Both the position numbers and the translations under genes were made by a program. Positions 15,633 through 23,764 of a stretch of 39,897 nucleotides of DNA are shown piece by piece. The stretch comes from Kineococcus vitellinus (GTDB lineage: Bacteria > Actinomycetota > Actinomycetes > Actinomycetales > Kineococcaceae). A model generated the notes under the pieces. The model ran no database searches. It had not been told where the DNA came from and was given only the letters and a program-made list of their open reading frames with translations. The stretch is from assembly GCF_009906315.1 (NCBI RefSeq), contig NZ_JAAALL010000005.1, positions 1-39,897 on the forward strand, read 5' to 3'. Positions within the stretch are counted from its first letter, which is position 1; each line of letters opens with the position of its first letter.

Positions 15633-15805
15633 TCAGGCGGCCGGTGCGCCGCGCAGCCCGGCCCGGACGGTCCCGCCCCGCCCCTCCACGACCACGCCCC
15701 GGGCGGAGCCGACGGCCTCGGCGCCGAAGCGGCCGGGGGCGGAGTGGTCGAAGAGCGTCGCGCCGACGACGTGCGCCGGTCGACCACGCCGTGGGACTCG
15801 GCCAC
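15633..15805 (-). pseudogene. Possible frameshifted gene remnant between DUF805 and pucR
   Basis: Between the DUF805 stop and the pucR stop, the minus strand shows strong coding-type third-position GC in two successive frames. GTG 15805 starts VAESHGVVDRR; around 15775 the coding signature shifts by one frame and continues as AHVVGATLFDHSAPGRFG and then EAVGSARGVVVEGRGG, to a stop at 15633. The composite would be about 57 residues. I do not recognise the family. It could be the C-terminal end of a decayed enzyme gene, or chance in GC-rich DNA. Confidence 0.3.
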
Positions 15806-15841
15806 GACCCGGGGTCGTCGGTGCTCGTCGGGGGAGGTCCC

Positions 15842-17413
15842 TCAGCGCTCCGGCGCCTGCGGCCGCTGCCCGCGCGCCAGCAGCGCCAGGTGCAGCGCCA
15901 GGCGCGTCTCCGGGTCCTCCAGGTCCCGCCCCAGCCGGCGCGCCAGCCGCTCCACGCGCCCGTAGGCGGCCGGGCGCGACAGGTGCAGGCGGGCGGCGAG
16001 CCGGGTCATCGACCCGCCGGCGGCCAGGTGGTGGGCGAGCAGCTCCAGGTCGGCCGCCCCGCCGTCGGGTGCCTGCAGCAGCGGCAGCAGCTGCGCCTCG
16101 GCGAACTCCGCCAGCCGGGCGTCGTCGCGCAGGTGCCACAGCAGCCCCCGCACGCCCAGGTCGCCCGTGCGGTGGACCGCGCCCGGCGCCCGCCCGGGCA
16201 GCGCGGCCGCCACCTGCGCCACGTGCCGCGCCTCGGCGAAGCCCTCCGCCGCCTCGGCCAGCCGGCCCACCACCGGTCCCGCCGCCAGCGTCGCCCCCGG
16301 CGGCAGCGCGCGGGCCAGCCGCGGCAGCACCTGCTCGGCCAGGCGGTCGGCGGGGGCGCTGAGCAGCGCGCCGACCAGCGGCCCGCCCAGCGGGGCGGTG
16401 ATGCCGACCTCCTGCGCCCCCGCCAGCACCGAGGCCACCAGGGTGCGCTCCGCGTCCGCGGCCGCGTGCACGACGACGGCGACCAGGCTGCCGCGCAGCG
16501 GCAGCCCCAGCGCCCGGGCGCGGCTGCGCAGCTCCGCCTCGTCGACGCCGCGGGCGCGCAGCAGGTCGCGCAGCAGGTCGTCGTGGGCCTGCTGCACCAG
16601 CCGCTCCGCCGGGTCGGCGCCGTCGGCGGCCAGCAGCCGCGCCACCGTCAGCGTCTCCGCGGCGCGCTCCAGCACGAGCGCGACGTCGGCGACCTCGGCG
16701 CGCTCGGGCAGCACCAGGCGCCCCCAGCGGTCGCCGACGGCCCCCACCGGCGTCACCACCCACCCCTCGGGCCCGCCCGCCGCCGTCGCGGTCGCGGGCG
16801 GCACCCGCCGCGAGCGCGCCGACCAGTCGCGCAGCACGTCGGCGGCGGCCGCGCCGGCCGCGGCGTGCGCGAGCGCGCGGTGGGCCAGGTCCTCCAGCAC
16901 CACCGGGCGCGCCAGCAGCCGCGCGGCCCGCGCCAGCACCTCGTCCGCGGGCACGCCGGTGGTGCCCAGCGCCGCGAACGTCGCGTGCACGCGCTCGGCG
17001 AAGCGCAGCCGGGCGTACTGCTCGTGCAGGATCCGCGCGTGCACCTGCTCGGTGACCTCCACGAAGCGCACCGTCCGCGACAGCTCCACCAGGGGGAAGC
17101 GGGCCGCGCGGGCCGCGCGCACCAGCGCCTCGGGCAGCGCCGCGACGTGCTGGCCGAGCTCGACGACCAGGCCGACGGCACCCGCCTCGGCGAGCGCGGC
17201 CACGTAGCCGGTGGTGTCCACCCGCGGGTCCAGCAGGCCCATGCCGGTGGACAGCACCAGCTCACCGCCGCCCAGCGTCCCGGCCAGCTGCGTCTGCTCG
17301 CTGACGTGCACCCAGCGCACCGGTGCCGCCAGCCCCTCCTCGCCCGCGCGCAGGCGGGGCGCGCCCGCGGCCAGGACGGGCAGCGCGAGCACGTCCTCGA
17401 CGGTCAGCGGCAC
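15842..17413 (-). CDS. pucR: PucR-family purine catabolism regulator
   Basis: This 523-residue transcriptional regulator has the family's three parts. The N-terminal PucR domain (LTVEDVLALPVLAAGAPRLR to about 125, with GGELVLSTGMGL) is followed by a central GAF/GGDEF-like CdaR region, and the C-terminal helix-turn-helix reads LELLAHHLAAGGSMTRLAAR, then LHLSRPAAYGRVERLARRLG. In Bacillus, PucR senses a ureide such as allantoin and controls purine-degradation genes; the allantoinase and allantoate hydrolase nearby support the same role. The start is GTG 17413 (VPLTVEDVL), with TACCCT 6 nt upstream suggesting a leaderless mRNA. It is divergent from an aminotransferase with two palindromic sites between. 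Confidence 0.93.
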   Translation of the reverse strand: MPLTVEDVLALPVLAAGAPRLRAGEEGLAAPVRWVHVSEQTQLAGTLGGGELVLSTGMGLLDPRVDTTGYVAALAEAGAVGLVVELGQHVAALPEALVRAARAARFPLVELSRTVRFVEVTEQVHARILHEQYARLRFAERVHATFAALGTTGVPADEVLARAARLLARPVVLEDLAHRALAHAAAGAAAADVLRDWSARSRRVPPATATAAGGPEGWVVTPVGAVGDRWGRLVLPERAEVADVALVLERAAETLTVARLLAADGADPAERLVQQAHDDLLRDLLRARGVDEAELRSRARALGLPLRGSLVAVVVHAAADAERTLVASVLAGAQEVGITAPLGGPLVGALLSAPADRLAEQVLPRLARALPPGATLAAGPVVGRLAEAAEGFAEARHVAQVAAALPGRAPGAVHRTGDLGVRGLLWHLRDDARLAEFAEAQLLPLLQAPDGGAADLELLAHHLAAGGSMTRLAARLHLSRPAAYGRVERLARRLGRDLEDPETRLALHLALLARGQRPQAPER

Positions 17414-17419
17414 CCGCCG

Positions 17420-17425
17420 AGGGTA
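17420..17425 (-). promoter_or_regulatory. -10 element of pucR
   Basis: TACCCT on the minus strand stands 6 nt before the GTG at 17413, a leaderless arrangement. A palindromic site (17429-17441) abuts it on the upstream side, well placed for autoregulation. Confidence 0.45.
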
Positions 17426-17428
17426 GTG

Positions 17429-17473
17429 CGACGGAACGTCGGCGCGGCGCGCTCGGGCGCGACGCTTCGTCGC
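17429..17473. promoter_or_regulatory. Twin palindromes CGACG-N3-CGTCG, candidate PucR operators
   Basis: CGACG-GAA-CGTCG occupies 17429-17441 and GCGACG-CTT-CGTCGC occupies 17459-17473. Their centres are 31 bp apart, close to three helical turns. Both sit in the 136-bp region between pucR and the divergent aminotransferase gene. Paired, phased palindromes of one type next to a regulator gene usually mark its operators; identity as PucR sites is inferred. Confidence 0.5.
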
Positions 17474-17549
17474 TGCCGCCCGGCGCCCGCGGCGCGCACA
17501 GTGGGAGGGGGTGGGACCCACCCGTCCACCGTGCGAGGCGAGGAGCGGC

Positions 17550-18950
17550 ATGACCGTCACCGACCAGAGCGTCCAGGGCCGCAGCGGCTCCGACCTGACG
17601 ACCGCGGCCCGCGAGCACCTGTGGATGCACTTCGCCCGCATGGGCGCCTACCAGGACACCCCGGCGCCCGTCATCGTCAAGGGCGAGGGCGCGTACCTGT
17701 GGGACGACACCGGGCGCCGGGTCCTCGACGGGCTGTCCGGGCTCTTCGTCGTCCAGGTCGGGCACGGGCGCGCCGAGCTCGCCGAGGTGATGGCCGAGCA
17801 GGCCCGCCAGCTGGCGTTCTTCCCGGTGTGGGGCTACGCCACCGAGCCCGCGATCCGCCTCGCCGAGCGCGTGGCCTCCTACGCCCCGGGCGACCTGAAC
17901 CGGGTGTTCTTCACCACCGGCGGCGGTGAGGCCGTCGAGAGCGCCTGGAAGGTCGCCAAGCAGTACTTCAAGCTCACCGGCAAGCCGCTGAAGCACAAGG
18001 TGATCTCCCGCGCGACCGCCTACCACGGCACCCCGCAGGGCGCGCTGGCCATCACCGGCCTGCCCGCCATGAAGCAGGCCTTCGAGCCGCTGACGCCCGG
18101 CGGGTTCCGCGTGCCCAACACCAACATCTACCGCGCCGAGCGCATGGGCGCCCCCACCGACCCCGTCGAGTTCGGCCGCTGGGCCGCCGACCGCATCGAG
18201 GAGGCCATCCTCTTCGAGGGCGCCGAGACCGTCGCGGCCGTCGTGCTGGAGCCGGTGCAGAACTCCGGCGGCTGCTTCACCCCGCCGCCGGGCTACTTCC
18301 AGCGGGTGCGCGAGATCTGCGACCGCCACGACGTGCTGCTGGTCTCCGACGAGGTCATCTGCGGCTTCGGCCGCCACGGCACGATGTTCGCCTGCGAGAA
18401 GTTCGGCTACCAGCCCGACATCATCACCTGCGCCAAGGGCATGAGCTCCGGCTACGGGCCCATCGGCGCGATGATCGCCAGCGACCGGATCATGGAGCCG
18501 TTCCTGGAGGGCAAGAACTTCTTCCCGCACGGCTACACCTTCGGCGGCCACCCCGTCTCGGCGGCGGTGTCGCTGGCCAACCTCGACATCTTCGAGCGCG
18601 AGGGGCTCAACCAGCACGTGCTCGACAACGAGGCCGCGCTGGGCGCCACGCTGCGCAAGCTGCTCGACCTCGACATCGTCGGCGACGTGCGCGGCGACGG
18701 GTACTTCTGGGCGGTCGAGCTCGTCAAGGACAAGGCGACGAAGGAGACGTTCGGCCCGGCCGAGCGCGAGACGCTCATCAAGCAGTTCCTGCCCACGGCG
18801 CTGTTCCGCAACGGGCTGTACGCCCGCCCGGACGACCGCGGGGAGCCCGTGATCCAGGTCGCGCCCGCCCTCACCAGCGGGCAGGCCGAGTTCGACGAGA
18901 TGGAGCAGGTGCTGCGCACGACGCTGCTGCAGGCCAGCGCCCTGCTCTGA
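17550..18950 (+). CDS. Class III omega-amino acid aminotransferase
   Basis: This 466-residue PLP aminotransferase of class III (beta-alanine/GABA/omega-amino acid:pyruvate type) has VKGEGAYLWDDTGRRVLDGL at the N-terminus, the PLP-phosphate segment VFFTTGGGEAVESAWK, the cofactor Asp in SDEVICGFGR, and the Schiff-base Lys in ITCAKGMSSGYGPIGA. GYTFGGHPVSAA is typical of the beta-alanine-pyruvate group. The amino donor cannot be read from sequence. Position next to pucR suggests an amine from nucleobase breakdown, such as beta-alanine or beta-aminoisobutyrate, but this is inference. ATG 17550 has GAGGAG at 4-5 nt. It shares a divergent promoter region with pucR and is followed by 149 bp before the chemoreceptor gene. 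Confidence 0.92.
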   Translation: MTVTDQSVQGRSGSDLTTAAREHLWMHFARMGAYQDTPAPVIVKGEGAYLWDDTGRRVLDGLSGLFVVQVGHGRAELAEVMAEQARQLAFFPVWGYATEPAIRLAERVASYAPGDLNRVFFTTGGGEAVESAWKVAKQYFKLTGKPLKHKVISRATAYHGTPQGALAITGLPAMKQAFEPLTPGGFRVPNTNIYRAERMGAPTDPVEFGRWAADRIEEAILFEGAETVAAVVLEPVQNSGGCFTPPPGYFQRVREICDRHDVLLVSDEVICGFGRHGTMFACEKFGYQPDIITCAKGMSSGYGPIGAMIASDRIMEPFLEGKNFFPHGYTFGGHPVSAAVSLANLDIFEREGLNQHVLDNEAALGATLRKLLDLDIVGDVRGDGYFWAVELVKDKATKETFGPAERETLIKQFLPTALFRNGLYARPDDRGEPVIQVAPALTSGQAEFDEMEQVLRTTLLQASALL

Positions 18951-19027
18951 GCGCCCTGCTCCGAGGACTCGGCCCCGAGGGCGGTGACGGGCGGTGACGG
19001 GCGTGGGTCGTCGGTGGACCGGCCGGG

Positions 19028-19053
19028 CTCAAGTGGCCCAGCCGGACGCCGAT
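19028..19053 (+). promoter_or_regulatory. Sigma28/FliA-like promoter of chemoreceptor 1
   Basis: CTCA (19028-19031), 16 bases, then GCCGAT (19048-19053) match the flagellar sigma factor consensus of motile actinobacteria (CTCA-N15-17-GCCGAA/T), 46 nt before the chemoreceptor ATG. Two near-copies precede the other chemoreceptor and the GGDEF gene in this window. Confidence 0.7.
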
Positions 19054-19099
19054 GGGTCGGCGCGGTCACCGCGGCCGCACCGACCCGAGGAGTGTCCGG

Positions 19100-20722
19100 A
19101 TGTCCCAGGCGTCCGCAGGCGGCCGTCGCCGCTTCGCCGACCGGTCCGTGGCGACCAAGCTGGCCACGCTCGTGGCCGCGTCGTCGGTCATGGCGGGGGC
19201 GCTGCTCGCCGTCGGCCTCACCGGCGCCTCCGAGGTCAACGGGCGCGCACGGGCCATCTACGCCGAGGAGCTGGTGCCCGCCCGTGACCTGGCCGGCATC
19301 CGCGCCGGCGCGGTGGAGGCCCAGCGCGACCTGGCCAACCTCGCCCTCGCCCAGGACGACGCCGCCCGCGCCGACCTCACCGCGCGCCTGAGCGCCGACG
19401 ACGAGGCCCTCGACGGCCTCGTCGCCTCGTACTCCGCTGCCGTGACCACCCCGGCCCAGCGCGCGCAGCTGCAGGAGTTCACGACGTGGTGGGACGCCTA
19501 CCGCGCCACCCGCGACAACTTCCTGCTGCCGCTGGCCACCTCCGGGGACGCCGCGGACCGCGCGAAGTTCCAGACCCTCTACCTCGGCAACGTCGCGATC
19601 CTGGCCGGCCACGCCACCGACGCCCTGGACGCCCTGGACGCCACCAGCGACGCCGACGCCGCGGCCTCGCTGGCCGCCGCCTCCGACAGCTGGTCGCGCG
19701 CCCGCCTGACCTCGATCGTCGTCGCGCTCGTCGGCCTGGTCGTCACCGCGCTGCTGGCCGTCTGGACGACCCGCCTCGTGGTGCGCCCGCTGCGCCGCGT
19801 CGTGGACGTCCTGCACCGCGTCGCCGACGGCGACCTCACCGCGACCGCCGACGTGCGCCAGCGCGACGAGGTCGGCCAGATGGCCCAGGCGCTCGCGAGC
19901 GCCACGGACGGCATGCGCAGCACCGTCTCCGGCCTGCACGCCGAGGCCGCGGCCCTCGCCGGGGCCGCCGAGCTGCTGCGCGACAACACCCGCGTCATCG
20001 CCGGCGGCGCCGAGGACGTCTCCCAGCGCGCCGCGCAGGTCGCCCGGTCCGCCGGCGAGGTGAGCGCCCACATCGGCGGGGCCGCCGCCGGTGCCGAGGA
20101 GATGGGCGTGTCCATCCAGGAGATCTCCACCAACGCCGCCCGCGCGGCCGAGGTGGCCGGCGACGCCGTGCGCATCGCCGCCGAGACCGGCGGGACGATG
20201 GCCCAGCTGGGGCGCTCCTCCTCCGAGATCGGCGACGTCGTCAAGACGATCACCTCCATCGCCGAGCAGACCAACCTGCTGGCCCTCAACGCCACCATCG
20301 AGGCCGCCCGCGCCGGGGAGATGGGCAAGGGCTTCGCCGTCGTCGCCGGCGAGGTCAAGGAGCTGTCCGCGCAGACCGCGCGCGCCACCGAGGACATCGC
20401 CCAGCGCATCGAGGCCATCCAGCGCGACGTCGACAACGCCGTGGGCGCGATCGGCAGCATCGGCTCGGTCGTCTCCGAGATCAGCGACTACCAGGGCACC
20501 ATCGCCGCCGCCGTCGAGGAGCAGGCCGCCACCACCCGGGAGATGGGCCGCAGCGTCGCCGACGCCGCCGGCGGCGCGGGGCAGATCGCCTCCACCGTCG
20601 AGACGGTCGCCGCGGCCGCCCGGGCCACCGGCGCGGGCGCCGCCGACTCCGACCGGGCCGTCAGCGAGCTGGCGCAGATGGCGGCGCGCATGCGCACCGC
20701 GGTCTCCCGCTTCACGTACTGA
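19100..20722 (+). CDS. Methyl-accepting chemotaxis protein 1
   Basis: This 540-residue membrane chemoreceptor has TM1 at about 18-42, an extracytoplasmic helical ligand domain at about 45-195, TM2 at about 201-220, a HAMP domain starting [20 protein letters not shown], and a cytoplasmic signalling domain with the CheA/CheW-binding tip [20 protein letters not shown] near residues 388-408. There is no C-terminal CheR-tethering pentapeptide; the end is SRFTY. ATG 19100 has GAGGAG at 7 nt, and its N-terminus ([16 protein letters not shown]) aligns with chemoreceptor 2. It is expressed from a sigma28-like promoter. A sugar-binding lipoprotein gene follows 56 bp later and may present its ligand. 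Confidence 0.95.
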   Translation: MSQASAGGRRRFADRSVATKLATLVAASSVMAGALLAVGLTGASEVNGRARAIYAEELVPARDLAGIRAGAVEAQRDLANLALAQDDAARADLTARLSADDEALDGLVASYSAAVTTPAQRAQLQEFTTWWDAYRATRDNFLLPLATSGDAADRAKFQTLYLGNVAILAGHATDALDALDATSDADAAASLAAASDSWSRARLTSIVVALVGLVVTALLAVWTTRLVVRPLRRVVDVLHRVADGDLTATADVRQRDEVGQMAQALASATDGMRSTVSGLHAEAAALAGAAELLRDNTRVIAGGAEDVSQRAAQVARSAGEVSAHIGGAAAGAEEMGVSIQEISTNAARAAEVAGDAVRIAAETGGTMAQLGRSSSEIGDVVKTITSIAEQTNLLALNATIEAARAGEMGKGFAVVAGEVKELSAQTARATEDIAQRIEAIQRDVDNAVGAIGSIGSVVSEISDYQGTIAAAVEEQAATTREMGRSVADAAGGAGQIASTVETVAAAARATGAGAADSDRAVSELAQMAARMRTAVSRFTY

Positions 20723-20778
20723 CCCGCCCGCCGAACCCCTCGCACGAGCCCGACGACCAGAACCCGGAGCCAGTCACG

Positions 20779-21864
20779 ATGAGCCGAAACACCCGCCGCG
20801 CGGCGACCCTGCTCGCCGGTGCCGCGGTGCTCGCCGGTGCCCTCGCGGGCTGCGGCGGCGACACCACCACCGCGCCGGCGGCCGCGGCGGACGGGCCGCA
20901 CGTCGCCTTCCTCATGCCCGCGACCTCGCTGCGCTTCATGGCCTACGACATGCCGAACTTCTCCGTCGAGCTGTCGAAGCAGTGCCCCACCTGCGTCGTC
21001 GACGTGCGCACCGCCGAGGACCAGGCCACCCAGAACGAGCAGGCGCAGGAGGCGCTCGACGACGGCGCGGCGGCCCTGGTCGTCGTCGCCATCGACGGTG
21101 CGCAGGCGGCCCCGCTGGCCCGGGCGGCCGACGCGGCCGACGTGCCCGTCGTCGCCTACGACCGCCTCGTCAAGGACGCCCCGCTCGACTACTACGTCTC
21201 CTTCGACGGCGGCGCGGTCGGCGAGCTCGGCGGGCAGGCGGTCCTCGACGCGGTCGGCACCGACACGGCGGGCGGCGCGATCGTCATGCTGCAGGGCGAC
21301 CCGGCCGACAACAACGCCGGGCTGTTCGCGGCCGGGGCGCACTCCGTCCTCGACGGGAAGGTCGACATCGCCAGCGAGCGCTACGTCACCGGCTGGAGCG
21401 CCGACGAGGCCGCGGTGCAGATGCGCGAGGCCCTGGGCGACCTGGGCGGTCGCCGGCTGCTCGGCGTCTACACCGCCTACGACGGCCTGGCCGCCGGTGC
21501 GCTGCAGGCGCTGACCGAGGCCGGGATCAGCGGGGTGCCGATCACCGGGCAGGACGCGGAGACCGCCGCGCTGCAGCGCATCCTGGCCGGGACGCAGACG
21601 ATGACGGTCTACAAGGACCTGCCCGGGCAGGCCCGCACGACCGCCGGCCTCGTCGCCGCCGTGCTCGCCGGCGAGGAGCCGGAGACCACCGGGACGACCG
21701 ACAACGGCGCCGGCGCGGTGCCGACGGTGCTGCTGCAGCCGCAGGCGGTGGGCAAGTCGCAGATCGCCGGCGAGGTGATCGCCGACGGCTACACGACCGT
21801 CGACGCGCTGTGCGCCGGCACCGCCAGCCAGCTGTGCGCGGACGCGGGGATCTCCGCGGGCTGA
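20779..21864 (+). CDS. Sugar-type periplasmic-binding lipoprotein (XylF/RbsB-like), no transporter partner
   Basis: This 361-residue secreted lipoprotein has the signal AATLLAGAAVLAGALAGCGG with a lipobox Cys. A Peripla_BP_4 domain binding monosaccharides follows: HVAFLMPATSLRFMAYD, ALVVVAIDGAQAAPLARAAD, VPVVAYDRLVKDAPLDYYVS and VYTAYDGLAAGALQALTEAG. The pattern is closest to xylose-binding XylF proteins. No ABC ATPase or permease gene is near. The gene lies 56 bp after chemoreceptor 1 on the same strand, upstream of a strong terminator, so the two form a transcription unit; a role as ligand-presenting subunit for chemotaxis is the simplest reading. ATG 20779 has GGAG 10 nt upstream. Confidence 0.9.
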   Translation: MSRNTRRAATLLAGAAVLAGALAGCGGDTTTAPAAAADGPHVAFLMPATSLRFMAYDMPNFSVELSKQCPTCVVDVRTAEDQATQNEQAQEALDDGAAALVVVAIDGAQAAPLARAADAADVPVVAYDRLVKDAPLDYYVSFDGGAVGELGGQAVLDAVGTDTAGGAIVMLQGDPADNNAGLFAAGAHSVLDGKVDIASERYVTGWSADEAAVQMREALGDLGGRRLLGVYTAYDGLAAGALQALTEAGISGVPITGQDAETAALQRILAGTQTMTVYKDLPGQARTTAGLVAAVLAGEEPETTGTTDNGAGAVPTVLLQPQAVGKSQIAGEVIADGYTTVDALCAGTASQLCADAGISAG

Positions 21865-21870
21865 CCCGCG

Positions 21871-21906
21871 ACCCGACCCGGGACCCGACCCGGGACCCGA
21901 CCCGGG
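21871..21906. repeat. Three tandem copies of a 12-bp unit
   Basis: ACCCGACCCGGG is repeated exactly three times (21871, 21883, 21895) directly after the lipoprotein stop codon and before the terminator. Each unit contains a CCCGGG palindrome. It is probably replication slippage. Confidence 0.8.
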
Positions 21907-21920
21907 ACCCGCACGCACGA

Positions 21921-21962
21921 GAGCGCCCGGCCCCCGCAGGAACCTGCGGGGGCCGGGCGCTC
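21921..21962. terminator. Perfect 20-bp hairpin, bidirectional terminator
   Basis: A 20-base arm (21921-21940) pairs perfectly with 21943-21962 around the dinucleotide AA. It lies between the rightward chemoreceptor/lipoprotein unit and a leftward small gene, so it can end both. There is no T-tract. It shares the left-arm sequence GAGCGCCCGGC and the preceding GCACGCACGA with the terminator at 32278. Confidence 0.85.
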
Positions 21963-22002
21963 TGGTGCTCGGGGGAGGGGTGCGCGGTGTCCGCGCGCCG
22001 CC

Positions 22003-22299
22003 TCAGCCGGCGGCGGCCGCTGCGGCGGCGGCCCGGGCGGCGGCGAACCGCGACACCGGCTGCTGCAGCTCCAGCGAGGAGATGGCGTCGCACAGCTGCG
22101 GCAGCGAGTCCAGGACCTGCTCGGCCACCTCCAGCTCGACCGGGGTGGAGGACAGGATGGTCACCGTCAGGCGGCCCGCCGTGCTCGGGCCCTGGGAGAC
22201 GAAGCAGCCCGGCATCCGGGCGGACAGCCCGCTCAGGAAGCCGTTCAGCTCGCGGGCCCCGATGGGGCGGGTGGTCTCCAGTGCCAGGACCGTCTTCAT
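22003..22299 (-). CDS. Hypothetical 98-residue protein with poly-alanine tail
   Basis: I do not recognise this family. ATG 22299 has a strong GGAGGAG at 4 nt. The protein begins MKTVLALETTRPIGARELNG and includes GRLTVTILSSTPVELEVAEQ. This looks like a small alpha/beta fold with about two strands and two helices, followed by SRFAAARAAAAAAAAG. There is no signal peptide or membrane segment. Upstream is the candidate terminator of the acetamidase unit, so it likely has its own promoter; GCCGATGA occurs about 50 nt upstream on the same strand, but without a CTCA partner. It converges on the chemoreceptor-lipoprotein unit. Confidence 0.7.
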   Translation of the reverse strand: MKTVLALETTRPIGARELNGFLSGLSARMPGCFVSQGPSTAGRLTVTILSSTPVELEVAEQVLDSLPQLCDAISSLELQQPVSRFAAARAAAAAAAAG

Positions 22300-22381
22300 G
22301 GTGCTCCTCCGTGCCGCTGTCCGGCCGTCCGTGTGCGTCGTAGGAGTCATCGGCACGCCCGGTGGGGCGCCACAGCACCGG

Positions 22382-22413
22382 GAGGGGCTTGTCCCTGTTC
22401 GGACCAAGCCCTC
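22382..22413 (-). terminator. Hairpin downstream of the acetamidase unit
   Basis: GAGGGGCTTG (22382-22391) pairs with CAAGCCCTC (22405-22413) with one bulged G; TCC and GGA extend the stem inward. It lies 45 bases past the stop of the small gene at 22459 and before the 98-residue gene, both leftward. Confidence 0.45.
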
Positions 22414-22458
22414 ACCCGCTCGCGGCGGCCGTGACGCAGCGCGAGCACGGGCGGGGCG

Positions 22459-22653
22459 TCAGCCGGCGTCGTCGGCGCCCTCGCTGGGCCAGCGGTCGGC
22501 GACGACCTCGAAGCGCTCGCGCACCGAGCGCACGTGCCGGCGCAGCTCCTCGGCGGTGGCGGCGTCCAGGCGCCCGCCGGAGGCCCAGGCCTCCACGTCG
22601 GCCTGCAGCTCGTCCAGGGCGGTGCGCACGTCGGAGATCGGAGAGGTGATCAC
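22459..22653 (-). CDS. Small helical protein translationally coupled to acetamidase
   Basis: This 64-residue protein starts at GTG 22653, whose TGA/GTG overlap with the acetamidase stop (GTGA) indicates translational coupling. The sequence ITSPISDVRTALDELQADVE, then AWASGGRLDAATAEELRRHV, then RSVRERFEVVADRWPSE is almost all helix and charged, with no membrane segment or known motif. I do not recognise it. Its coupling suggests an accessory role for the upstream enzyme, but that is inference. Confidence 0.65.
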   Translation of the reverse strand: MITSPISDVRTALDELQADVEAWASGGRLDAATAEELRRHVRSVRERFEVVADRWPSEGADDAG

Positions 22654-23717
22654 CCGGGCATCCTCGTGCCTGCGGGGCCCGACAGCTCGGCGAGGTCGGC
22701 CTTGCGCAGCAGCCCGTGCGCGCCGCTGAGGCGGTCGACGACCTGCGAGACCGCGAAGTCGCCGGCCGCCGACAGGTAGGCCAGGGCGTGCGGGGGGTCC
22801 ATCCCGCGGTCGACGAGCAGGGCGATCGCGGTGCGCACGGCGGCGCGCACGGCCTCGCCGAGGTCGGCGTCGACGCCGATGGGCACCAGCAGCTCCGGCG
22901 TCTCGCCCCACAGGGCCCCGCGCACGCGCACGGCCTCGGCGGGGACGAGGTCCAGGCGCAGGCGCGCGCGCAGCGGGGCCTCGAAGGCGGTCAGCGCCAC
23001 CTCGCCGTCGCCCTGGGCGTAGTGCGGGTCGCCGACGTAGAGGAGCGCGCCGTCGACCTGCACCGGCAGGTGCAGCGTCGAGCCGGCGCCCAGCGCGGAC
23101 ACGTCGAGGTTGCCCCCGTGCATCCCCGGCGGCACCGAGTGCAGGTGCTCGGGGCCGGGGGTGCCCACGCCCACCAGCCCCAGGAAGGGCCTGAGCGGGA
23201 AGCGGACCCGCGCGTCGGTGCCCGCCGCCGCGGGCATGCTGCCGCGCCGCGCCCCGGTGGCGGGGTCGGTCTCCACCCGGGCCAGCACCGAGAAGAGCGC
23301 GGCGCCGTCGCGGGGGTACTCCCCGGGCAGCGCGCCGCGCCCGTGGCGGTTGCTGACGACGCCGTGGTCGGCGCGCAGCTCCAGCGCCTCGACGGTGACC
23401 GAGAGCACGTCGCCGGGGCGCGCGCCGCGCACCCGCACGGGGCCGGTGACCACGTGCGGGCCCTGCACGGCCGGGTCGTGGGGGACGGAGCGGGCGATCT
23501 CGACGGCGTCGGGCAGGACGGCGGCGGCCTCGACGCCGCGGGCGGTGAAGAAGGCCACCGGGTCGCGGCCCTGGTCCTCCAGGATGCCCTCGTGGCTGAC
23601 GGTGTCCACGACGAGCACGTCACCGGGGTCGACCTCCAGCACGGGGCGGTCCCCGGCGCACGGCAGGTCGCCCCAGCGGACGGTGGACGGCGTCGAGGGC
23701 AGCTGGTGGACCGTCAA
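22650..23717 (-). CDS. Acetamidase/formamidase (FmdA/AmdA) family amidohydrolase
   Basis: This 355-residue protein of the FmdA_AmdA family hydrolyses short-chain amides to ammonia and a carboxylate. Family motifs are VRWGDLPCAGDRPVLEVDPG, VDTVSHEGI, HVVTGPVRVRGARPGDVL, VPPGMHGGNLDVSALGAGST and YVGDPHYAQGDGEVALTAFE, with the metal/active-site His and Asp residues of the family. The TTG at 23717 is chosen because AGGAGG stands exactly 5 nt upstream. It is divergent from the ureidoglycine aminotransferase-like operon, which suggests a substrate in the same pathway, for example oxamate, formamide or another ureide-derived amide. That assignment is inference. Confidence 0.9.
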   Translation of the reverse strand: MTVHQLPSTPSTVRWGDLPCAGDRPVLEVDPGDVLVVDTVSHEGILEDQGRDPVAFFTARGVEAAAVLPDAVEIARSVPHDPAVQGPHVVTGPVRVRGARPGDVLSVTVEALELRADHGVVSNRHGRGALPGEYPRDGAALFSVLARVETDPATGARRGSMPAAAGTDARVRFPLRPFLGLVGVGTPGPEHLHSVPPGMHGGNLDVSALGAGSTLHLPVQVDGALLYVGDPHYAQGDGEVALTAFEAPLRARLRLDLVPAEAVRVRGALWGETPELLVPIGVDADLGEAVRAAVRTAIALLVDRGMDPPHALAYLSAAGDFAVSQVVDRLSGAHGLLRKADLAELSGPAGTRMPG

Positions 23718-23742
23718 CGGAACCTCCTGGAGGGGGTGTGCG

Positions 23743-23764
23743 TGGAACGATCGTTGCATATGCT
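23743..23764 (+). promoter_or_regulatory. Palindrome abutting the -10 of the ureidoglycine aminotransferase operon
   Basis: TGGAACGATCGTTGCA (23743-23758) is a 16-bp palindrome with one mismatched pair. TATGCT (23759-23764) follows directly and stands 7 nt before GTG 23772, the layout of a leaderless promoter. An operator in the -35/-10 spacer would repress this operon; the last gene of the operon (RpiR) and the nearby PucR are candidate binders. Confidence 0.5.

Noticed and set aside
20773-20790. GTCAC and GAAAC near the lipoprotein start as a second GlnR box
   Set aside because: The spacing is 8 rather than 6 bases and GAAAC lies inside the coding sequence.
22300-22380. Fourth sigma28-like promoter before the 98-residue gene
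   Set aside because: GCCGATGA is present on the minus strand, but the position 15-18 bases upstream lacks CTCA.
23736-23762. GTG 23736/23742 or ATG 23760 as start of the ureidoglycine aminotransferase-like gene
   Set aside because: These codons lie over a palindrome and -10 element, and third-base GC bias starts only near 23767. GTG 23742 with GGAGG remains a fallback.
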